Positions 54,840 through 64,000 of a stretch of DNA of 64,000 nucleotides are shown here, piece after piece. A program made the position numbers and the translations under genes. The notes beneath the pieces were generated by a model. That model was given only the letters and a program-made list of their open reading frames with translations, ran no database searches and was not told the origin of the DNA. Source of the stretch: Erpobdella octoculata. Lineage: Eukaryota; Annelida; Clitellata; Hirudinida; Erpobdellidae. Within the stretch, counting starts at the first letter, position 1; the number at the start of each line of letters is the position of its first letter. The stretch is taken from contig OZ022239.1 in assembly GCA_963978895.1 (NCBI GenBank), positions 33,291,847 through 33,355,846 of the forward strand, written 5' to 3'.

Positions 54840-57800
54840 GTTTTGTTTTTACATGTTTTGACTTGCATTTGTGATTTTTTTGGTTAAAAAGCTGTGTTAA
54901 TAGTAATATTAATAGCAATTGAATTCGTTTAGACAGCTTTTCGAGTTTCAAGATGTCTTGCGACTGACGATAACTTGGACAGACCGGAAGAGTTTGAAAG
55001 ATTGAGCGAAAAAGAGGTATAAGTGAGATGAAAATCTGCGAATATATTTATTTTGCCCTGAAGTTCATCAAAAGATGTTTTTTATTGGTTCAAATTCTTG
55101 GGCATGTCATGAAGTTAAAAGAACCACAGGGTTTTAAAAAAATTCTAATCATGGTCGTAGCAAAAAGGGGAGGGGGAGAAAATGTCTTCGACTACCCCCC
55201 ATCGGTCATCAGGTTTTTGGGGAGGAAAACTGAAAAAAGGGTTTTTTGAAAATCATATTTCGATTTTTTTTTCGGACAGACGCTAGCTTTTCCCCCCACT
55301 GCATAAACTTGCCCTAAGCTTATTTTACTAATTGTAAAAGTTTTATGTGAAGCAGACATTGAGTAGGCATATCAGCTTAGCATTTACTAAAACAGGATTA
55401 AAAAGAAAAAACTTTATTGTGACAGAAAGCTGTCTTCGCAGACAAATGTTTAAGTGAAACCTGTCTTTCAACAATAAAATTCTGAAATGGGTGGCAGTGC
55501 AAGCTTTGCGGTAATTAAAAAAGCCTGCAAAAATACTCTCTGTGATTTGTGATTTTGAAGGCTTTCGTTAAAGAAATAAAACCGACATCTTTTGTCTTTA
55601 GCCAGCTATTAATAAGAAATTATAATTTCAAAAATTAAAAACATGCTTTTAAGAAATACTCTAAAAGAAACAAAGTTTCATAGCGCAATCTTGCGTAAAA
55701 ATATTATCCGGCCAATAATAAACAAAGAATGTTTATATTTTTTATGACGTCGAAAGGTTTTGTTATTATTATCACCGCAGACATACGCGGATCTCCGGAC
55801 AAGTGAAAGTTAATAAAAGCAGATAAAAAACCTTAAAAACTTCAGGTGATTGGCTAGCCGAATCGGAAGAGCGTCAGACTTGAATGAGAGTTTTCACGTT
55901 CAACTAGCGGCCCACGTTATCGGAACTTTAGCGGGAATATTTTTTTGTAGGGCATGTGAAAGAACTGCTTCGTCGAGGCTTGTAGGATGGACTCAATAAA
56001 TATACACCCTGTCGACTAGAGTACAGCACGGGTTGATTTCTCGCGGCTCGTCGGCAAATCGAGTTGGCTCGGCCAGTTTCATAAGCACAAAGTCGAGGCC
56101 TGGCCAGAGCTAATTTAAACCCGGCCCAGACCGTTCTTACAGGTCTAAAATCTACTTACTTTGCACAAATATTTCGGCTCGGCTCGTTCTGGCCAGAGAC
56201 GTCATATCAGGAAGAAGTGGTTGCCCCAAAACTCTTTTAGGTGGGCCCCACATAGGGTTGAAATAAGACTAAATTTGCAGTGGGCTCTATATGGTTGGGG
56301 TAAGCTCCCTGAAGTTGAAGAAAGCCCTTGAATTTTGTTAAAGCGGGCACTTGATAGCTTTTTTTGGAAATTATTTTGAGAAGTATTTCTGACTGCCCCC
56401 GGTTAGTCACTAGTCACCGGATTTTTTTGAATGAAAAAGTGTAGACGCTTTTGGAAAATGTTCTGTGATAACTACCCCTTCCCCGGTCATCAGCTTTGTT
56501 TGGATAGAAAAGTGTAGAACGAATGGGCCTTTTCATCGTGTTTAGAGTATGGTCAAGCAAATGTACAAGTTGGAATATTAGAACGCTGCGTCATATTCAA
56601 AATTACCATAGCGATAGGATCTGTTTTCAATACTTTCAATGAAGTTAATTGTTTATACAATTTGACGTTTAGTTTTTTTTATAGCGAACTTTTCACACAA
56701 AATATGATTATTATTTCGTAGGTATATAGAAAAGGCTTTGTTTAGAAAAAAACTGCTTCAAGGTCCTGACATACAAAGACGTTCTCAGATGTGCGTGCTA
56801 CTTATACTTATCTAATCAGTTGAGACAATTTATTCATTAATTAAGCTAGTGCTGTTAAGCCTGTAGTTACATAGAAAACCAGAAATCGCAGGCAGAAAGA
56901 GAAGACTGAAACCAACCAAAAAACATCAAACGTTTCGATTTTGCCATTCAACATAACAGATACAAGTTCACGATAAAAGTCATTACAATTAACTTCAATG
57001 CTCTTATGACTTTTAATTAACTTAAAAACCCCAGAAAAATGTATTAGATGAGGATTTGCAACTCGACGAAGAAAGACCAAACTGTTTTTTGGAGAACCGT
57101 TTATGGACGAAGAAAGCACATGCAAATAAATAAAAGCTACATGTTAAAAATTTGTAAAGATTTTCGTATAGAAGAGCTTTGATTTATTCTATTTACTAAG
57201 AATTGCTTGGTTCAGTTCATTTAAGCAGGCTTTCAATTTGGGGTCTAAGTTTGTTATTGCAAAACTATCGCGAAGTATGGTAATAAAAAAAGTTCGTTTC
57301 AAAATAACCTATGCGGAACCACAAACCTGGTTCGGATTTTTATTCATGAATTTTTTATGTCTATCTGTGATAGGAAATCTAACAATTCGGTGTGTAGTCT
57401 CAGCTATTCGTAGAAGGTTGTCACAAAAGGAGTCATTTGGAATCATACACAACCAAGATCTTCCTCTACTCGACAAACCTCTAGCTTTGGTTGTACTCCA
57501 TCCAACTGTCTGTGAATGAATGATTTTTGGAATGGTGGCAGTAGTTAGACATTCACAGTTGGTCGGCTTGTCTCGCAGTTTGATCTGCCTGGCTTGTATG
57601 TACTTCAGTAGACGTTAAAAAAATTGCGTTTTTATGGTTATTCGTGGAGAGTTCCACTGATGGGAAAGCTGATAAAAATATAATCTTTTATGCAATCAAC
57701 GCATTTGAATTGTGACGCCCAACGATCAAATTAGGTTGTTTAGTCTTCAGCATAATGTGTCTGCAACGAGCAATATCGTGTGGTCCTACGGAGAGCTCAC

Positions 57801-58010
57801 ACTGTGCTAAACGATGTGCGTCCTTGAAGTTCTTCATAAATTAACTGCATTCATTGGTGAATGCTATAGTTTAGACAAATGAGTTCAAGGATTCGTGGTA
57901 CTTTATATAGAAACATGGACGTGGTTAATAATAGATTCGGCTAACTTCAAATTCGCTAAAAAAACGAACTTACAAAGTTAAGCCTGATTTTGTCGTTGCT
58001 TTGCCGTTCC
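54840..58010. other. Intergenic, no gene recognised
   Basis: AT-rich, with scattered stops. Frames at 56841-57125 (minus) and 57238-57519 (plus) are about 94 codons each with no recognised domain. A tRNA-like scrap lies at 55848-55915. Confidence 0.35.
55848..55915 (+). repeat. tRNA-Lys-like scrap (SINE head or tRNA pseudogene)
   Basis: TGGCTAGCCGAATCGGAAGA, then GCGTCAGACTTGAATGAGAG and CACGTTCAAC resemble the D arm, anticodon region and T arm of a tRNA-Lys-like sequence. The acceptor stem does not pair, so it is not a functional tRNA. Confidence 0.35.
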
Positions 58011-58015
58011 TTCAC

Positions 58016-58260
58016 AGATGGGAAAACCAGTTGCGTTTGTGTGCGCGTGAAAAGGCTCTTCTTCAAGCAATATACCGATCTCGCGATCTCAGTGCAATTT
58101 ACGACCAATTGATTGCACGTTATAAATGTCTATAATATAGACATGTAGCATACTGTCGTAAAAGAACTGCGGCTTTGAAGCGTTCTTTTTTTTATGCGAT
58201 TGAAAATCTCGCTGCAAGTTTTGAGCCGAAGACTTTCTGGGACATTGACCCCCCCTGGGG
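58016..58260 (+). pseudogene. LINE ORF2 linker fragment
   Basis: Frame 'NQLRLCAREKALLQAIYRSR', 'DQLIARYKCL', stop, 'HVAYCRKRTAALKRSFFYAI', 'ASFEPKTFWDIDP' resembles the region between endonuclease and RT in CR1-like LINEs. It carries an in-frame stop and no downstream RT. It could be a detached upstream part of the same family as 53163-54830. Confidence 0.45.
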
Positions 58261-58496
58261 TTAGTTTGGGCCTCGATTCTAATTGAATATTGTATGGATG
58301 GAATTGTTGGTATGGTTTAGCAAAAAATCAGAATTTCAAAGGAATTGCTTGTGCATGTAAGATTCTGCGACTCAGGAATAAAAATTACACTAAAAACTTT
58401 TTAATTTTAAATTTGTCTCTATTTACCTTACTAAACAAGCAATTTCCTAAAGTTTATCAGAAGTGTGTTTTGTTGCATAATAAATTTAGAATATTA

Positions 58497-58805
<309 letters not shown>

Positions 58806-58829
58806 ATTATTATTATTACTATTTGCAGC

Positions 58830-61800
58830 CCTAAACAGTTAATTGGGGGGTTTCTATATTAAAATTTTGAAGCAAGTATTTTAGATTTGCTAAAGTAAAA
58901 ACAAAATAACCTACTTCATTATGTTTTAAAATTAAATAAAATACATATCGGTGAATATTTAAATTTTCATGATATTTTGTATTGTATCTGTCATTTTTAA
59001 ACACATTTCTTTTTATATAATACCGATTTTAGTTTTCATTTTGTCGTCTTTCTTAAACACATCTTTCCTGAACGGAAAATAGAAAAGCACCTTTACGAAC
59101 CTAACATTAAAAAATAGCGACTAGAGAATGCTTGGTTGTTGTGATTCCCTAAGCTCGACCTACAGAAAAAAAGTGACACAAAGTCAATGAAATGTAGGTA
59201 GTTCTTAGAAAAGCTTGACCCTAGTTGACACTACTATACCCTTGTCTATAACTCCATATGAAGGTACTGATGTTACGGACATCTTTTATATAAATAGTGG
59301 AAATACTATATGGAAAGAAAACATTTAATAAAACTCCAATGGCATTGGCTATTTGTATCATAATAATGAATGTATCGACGTAACAAACTATAATATTGTT
59401 AGTAGTACCTAGAGAACTTTCAAGACTTCCATAATGATCATGTACTTTAAAAAAAACTTACTTTTCAGTGTGAGATATTTAATTAAAACAATATTAACCT
59501 GGAAAACAAACTAGATATGCCGAACCCACCTAGCGTACGATCTGATAAGAAAACAAAGATCGGTCATAATTCAAGCATTTCACATTGCCAACAATAGCCG
59601 CATGACATAATTTTATTCAAACTCATTTTCACCTCAGTGAAGTGCTGACAAAAGAAACTCTTATAATTGTCACATTTTGAAACGGGAAACATCTATCTTG
59701 ATGATTATCTTGCAGACATTTCGTCACCTGTACCAGCCCCTGTGTCTTTTCGACATGTTTAAGGACCCGTTCATCACCGGTCTGTCAGCACCGCTACTGC
59801 GCATTTTTCTTCCTTTAGCTTTGTTTTCTGCTTAAAATTGTCATTCCGATGTCTTACAAGGCTTAAAACTTGTGCGTGACGTTTTGATCTAAGACATGAT
59901 GACAGATCAGAATCTTGTGGAGTCAGTTAGTACTTTGGTATTTTAAAGTTTTTGCGAAGATAAAATCAGTTAACAAAAAGATTTGTGTCTCCTTGTTTTA
60001 GCCAAATTTTAAACTTTCAAACAAATAAGCAGATTTTACTTAAACTGACATGTCAAAAAAAATGTTTAGAATAGAGATGGGGGAGACAGACTTATAAGAC
60101 TTATGTAAGCTTTTTTGTCAGATTCTTCACCTTGTTCTTCAAAATGTTTGATGTTTTTGTTATTTCAGAGTTTCGTGATTTAGGCATTTTACAATTTCAC
60201 CATGTTCTGTTCTGTGTTTTTCTTCTTTACAGTGCCATTTAATTAAAAAAAGTAAATTCTTTCAGAAACTGTGAAACAAGTTTCTGGTTATTGCATCAGA
60301 AGCTGAAATCTCAAATGTTAAATGACCTCCTTTTCTATTTTACTGATTTACATGTGGATTGAATAATAAAAAGCTTTTGTTTAACAAGTACAACTCAAAC
60401 CTGGGTGAATACAGTTCATGTTCTTTATGAATGTAGAGTAGTGTAGATACGTTATTGGACAGCTTAAGAGAACGTTAAATATTTCTTGATTTAATATCTA
60501 GTGTCTCGGTGTTTTTCAAAGACGCTATGAGTTCTCGATCTTTGAAAATAAGAAGATATTTGTGGAGCCGAGCCATCATCCTCTTTCATCTACCGATTTC
60601 AATGCCGAGATCTAAAAGGCGGCATGTTTGTATAGAAGAATCCATAATGGTCGTAAAGTTGATATATAGTTATTTTATATATAGGTGTAACGAATCTTGA
60701 AAATATCATGAAAGCGGCAAAATATAATACCTTGTTGGGCTGAGAAATATAAATAAGAATTCATTCATCACTTCTTTGTTACATAATTTGCATTCTGAGC
60801 TTTCAGAAAAGTTCTAAATCAATTTTTCATTTCAGAAACGCCGTTCAACCTAATAGCAGCAGCTTAAAAACTGAATTCTTCAACAACAAGCCATTTTCAT
60901 TAAGAAAATTGTCTAAAAATGCCAAATTATCATTACAAATGATACGCATTTGATTACCACAAGTAGACAAAAATGCTTGATTGATTTTAACAGCTAACTA
61001 CTACTAAAAGAGATACTCCAGCGACACAGGCTATTTTTTGTCACAGGAATTGATTCCATCACCCGCAGTGTACAGGTAGTAAAATTTACTGTCACAGCAT
61101 TGTTTTTTCTACCAAATAATGCCCCTGTTTCAAGAAAGTTTACAATTTTTATAAAATTCCATCGTTCTAAAAGCTTGTAGTTAGTTCGTTTTGAAACTCT
61201 TTAGAATGAGGACTATAAACAATGATGATGTGAAAAAGAGCCTTCACGAGTTCTGTCTTAAAAGACCAGGTGCGAAGAAAGACTATAAATTATAAGCAGA
61301 GGTAAAGTTTTAATTTTTCTGAGAGGGGCGAACAAGGGTCAACTTCGCATTATAAAGTGATTTACCCGAAGATGGGAAGCAGTTTTTATATACTTTTTCC
61401 AAACTGTAGATGCTTTTTTTAAACACGTACCTAGATAATTTTAGCACCATTTTAAATCAGCAGTTCAATAACACTTTACTGTTACTCTCTGTCTAAAACG
61501 TGTTGTTCTACATGTTATTTAGCCAAAATATTTTACTGAAGGTTTTATTAGATACATAATAATTATATAAGAATGCAATATTCACCTTTTAAAAAAGAAA
61601 AATATATTAATTGTCTTAATGGGAATATGGTGAGACCTAGTTCGGGGACACAGCCTAGCATCGTCACTCCCAAATTTCAAAGTCTCCAAAATTTAACAGT
61701 ATAAAAAAAGCTCACACTGTCATCGAAACCAATTTCTATATTTGAAGTTTTTTTTACTCTGGGCAGCTGATTCTCATATGCACATTCATTTGGTAATGTG

Positions 61801-62640
61801 AGCAAGAAGCAATTTCCAAAAATACAGTTTTTACGAGGAAACTGAACTTTCAGTTTTTTAAGCTTGAACTTGTGTACCAAAAATAAATTAAAAAATAAAT
61901 TGTTTTTTTTTTTTCAAACAAACAGTTTCTAGGAAACAAATATTAATTTAAAGTGAGTGGACCTCCGTTGAGAAAATTGGGTCAGTTTTTGAACCTCCTT
62001 TAAAGAAAACTTAAAAATATTAAGTAAATTAAAACGAATCGAAAGCATCTACTTACATTACAATATGAATAGAAATAGCGCATTTAAACTTTGAATGAAC
62101 GTCATTGTAACTGTTTTCAGGAAACGAATATAAATTTGATTTTAAAATAAAAGAATAAAATAATATTCTCACGATTCTCAGATATTCATTAAAAAATATT
62201 AATACAAGTTATCATAAATCGATGTCTGTTTCTCGAAAGTAAATTTCTGCAATGTGAAACAAAGAAGACACAGTTTCTCAAATTATTCGGGACTGGGTGT
62301 AATATGGTTCTGCACATTCCGATTTCGGAGACAGGTGCGGGTGGCAGGTAACAACTGTGTGATCCCGTATGCACGAGCAGTTACCGGCGATGTTGTGATA
62401 TGATATACTCGTACATACATATGCGTTCTGTCAAAGGCTTTAAAAATAAAGCGCCTAAAAAGGATAAGAGATTTTCTACTTAAGGCTTTTTCTATCCGAT
62501 CGTGAAAAGTGGAAAATAGATAATGAAAACAATTCCATTTGTGGTGGATGCTCTAATAGTTTATATCTGATTTTTCTATTTTATTATAATCAGTTTCGTG
62601 TTTTTTTCTGAATAATTATTGTTAAAACGCGGCAGATGAC
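58830..62640. other. Intergenic, no gene recognised
   Basis: About 3.8 kb of AT-rich DNA with short random frames only. No repeats, exons or RNA genes that I can support. Confidence 0.45.
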
Positions 62641-62687
62641 TTTAAAGAGTTTTTTTTGCGGAGGAACTTTCAAACGATTACTCACTG

Positions 62688-62818
62688 CTTTTTAGTTTTA
62701 TTTAAAAGTTTAAAAGTTTTATTTAAAGGTTTAAAAGTTTTACTTAAAAGTTTAAAAGCTTTATTTAAAAGTTTGAAAGTTTTACTTAAAAGTGTAAAAG
62801 TTTTATTTAAAAGCTACT
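62688..62818. repeat. About 21-bp minisatellite encoding a KSLKVLF heptad
   Basis: Six imperfect units of TTTAAAAGTTTTATTTAAAA. Because the period is about 21 bp, one frame (within 62656-63000) reads repeated Leu/Lys heptads (LFKSLKV, LLKSLKA), which would form an amphipathic helix if translated. There is no splice or family evidence for a gene. Confidence 0.8.
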
Positions 62819-63116
62819 TAACCACTGAGCTCGATCTATTTTTACGAGCTCATGCGCCGCTTACCTGCTGTCTGAATGGAATCATTGCTAAATCATCCAG
62901 GTCATTGTCGTTGTCATTTCGTGAAGTAATTCAACTCTCAGAAACGTTTTTAGTTATTTTTTGGCATATCTATATCTACCATGGTAGGCAAACTCAATAG
63001 TAGATATAAACTAATATATTTAATCTGAAAAAAAAACTAGTAATAACTAGTCAAAAATGACGGAAAATAATGAGTTGGATTGCAGCGCCACCTAACTGCG
63101 TAAAGCAAATTTTCAA

Positions 63117-63554
63117 CATACATACATACATACATACATACATACATACATACATACATACATACATACATACATACATACATACATACATACATACATA
63201 CATACATACATACATACATACATACATACATACATACATACATACATACATACATACATACATACATACATACATACATACATACATACATACATACATA
63301 CATACATACATACATACATACATACATACATAAATACATACATACATACATACATACATACATACATACATACATACATACATACATACATACATACATA
63401 CATACATACATACATACATACATACATACATACATACATACATACATACATACATACATACATACATACATACATACATACATACATACATACATACATA
63501 CATACATACATACATACATACATACATACATACATACATACATACATACATACA

Positions 63555-63582
<28 letters not shown>
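63117..63582. repeat. (CATA)n microsatellite, about 465 bp
   Basis: Perfect CATA tetranucleotide array with one substitution near 63332 (TAAATACA). It abuts the SINE-related sequences at 63592. Confidence 0.98.
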
Positions 63583-63588
<6 letters not shown>

Positions 63589-63591
63589 CAT

Positions 63592-63720
63592 GCAGAGGCG
63601 CTGGTGGTCATGTGGTAAAGCGTTCGCCTGTTGGCACGCACCATAAACAACTGCCTCTAAATGTTGTAGTGGTTCTCACACAGGCTTCAGCCTTCTGAAC
63701 CACTCTAAACCATGTTACTT
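63592..63720 (+). repeat. SINE-related 5' fragment
   Basis: GCAGAGGCGCTGGTGGTCAT then GTGGTAAAGCGTTCGCCTGT is a diverged match to the head of the SINE at 63726, but the B-box half is replaced by unrelated sequence. Confidence 0.55.
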
Positions 63721-63725
63721 TACTA

Positions 63726-63943
63726 GAGGCGCTGGTGGCAGAGCGGTAGAGCGCTCGCCTGTTGATCGTTAGGTCGGCAGTTCAAGCCTCACCTGCGTCA
63801 CCAGCGTAACTCCCTTAGGCAAGGAGTTCACTCGCATTGCTTTCTCATGTCTATGAAAATAGCGTGTTCTTCGAAGTTTCCGATCCAAAGGAACCTTCGT
63901 AAGCGCCTCTGACTTATCTGGCGCTATATAAATTCATTCATTA

Positions 63944-63944
<1 letters not shown>
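63726..63944 (+). repeat. tRNA-derived SINE, full-length-looking
   Basis: The head GAGGCGCTGGTGGCAGAGCG then GTAGAGCGCTCGCC has an A box (GGCAGAGCGGTAGAGCG), and TCGGCAGTTCAAGCC is a B box about 30 bp later. A body of about 100 bp follows, ending GGCGCTATATAAATTCATTC then an ATT-type tail, the kind of 3' end shared with CR1-like LINEs. It is followed at once by (CATA)n, which also precedes it, so it appears to have landed in, or seeded, a CATA array. Confidence 0.7.
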
Positions 63945-63974
<30 letters not shown>

Positions 63975-64000
63975 CATACATACATACATACATACATACA
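63945..64000. repeat. (CATA)n microsatellite, runs off the window
   Basis: CATA array continuing to the last base of the window; true length unknown. Confidence 0.95.

Noticed and set aside
56841..57519. Pair of about 94-codon divergent frames
   Set aside because: No recognisable domain, AT-rich composition like the surroundings, and no splice or promoter support.

Overview
This window is animal nuclear DNA. It has spliced genes with GT...AG introns, hAT, mariner and Penelope-like transposons, tRNA-derived SINEs, a decayed LINE, and an extreme load of microsatellites: (GA)n, (AT)n, (AAT)n, (CATA)n and (CA)n. Low GC content, short introns that carry transposons, and protein divergence suggest an invertebrate. 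I lean to a spiralian such as an annelid (leech-like), but the sequence alone does not prove this. No bacterial, plasmid or CRISPR feature was found.

Layout. 1-3800: microsatellites, a 71-bp MITE and an inverted copy of a dispersed 'CTAGC-head' repeat. 3839-5965 (minus): 3' part of a serine-rich protein gene of unknown identity. 6000-11000: mostly non-coding, with minisatellites. 11026-19285 (plus): a complete eight-exon CHMP1 (ESCRT-III) gene. Its 5.5-kb intron 4 is packed with a hAT transposase remnant, a foldback sequence, a Penelope-like piece with a hammerhead-ribozyme-like fold, two MITEs and AT arrays. 19976-23152 (minus): a complete eight-exon RABGGTB gene (Rab geranylgeranyltransferase beta), convergent with CHMP1. 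24004-30647 (plus): a twelve-exon SLC28-type concentrative nucleoside transporter, head to head with RABGGTB; intron 4 carries a hAT element and intron 5 a mariner MITE. 31852-34092 (plus): a complete three-exon UPF0728 (C10orf53-like) gene, with a 1.4-kb hAT element in intron 1. 35-40 kb: microsatellites and two copies of a dispersed repeat. 40943-43288 (minus): a 781-codon open exon, possibly with small-heat-shock-like beta-sandwich segments. 43-53 kb: microsatellites and no convincing gene. 53163-54830: a CR1/Jockey-type LINE reverse-transcriptase relic, with smaller LINE scraps at 45 kb and 58 kb. 58.5-64 kb: long ATT and CATA arrays, and a tRNA-derived SINE at the right end.

Exon chains were rebuilt by hand from splice sites, reading-frame phase and family alignments recalled from memory. 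All four complete genes keep frame through every junction and give normal family lengths: CHMP1 200 aa, RABGGTB 335 aa, transporter 617 aa, UPF0728 92 aa. The genes are unrelated housekeeping or membrane functions (membrane remodelling, Rab prenylation, nucleoside-type uptake), with no sign of an operon-like pathway.

The most interesting observations are a CNT-family transporter whose known nucleobase- and ribose-contacting residues are nearly all replaced; the hammerhead-like fold just upstream of a Penelope-like coding fragment; a very small 71-bp MITE with a perfect 8-bp target duplication; three further hAT insertions with clear 8-9 bp duplications, each inside an intron of an intact gene; and the unidentified 781-aa protein.
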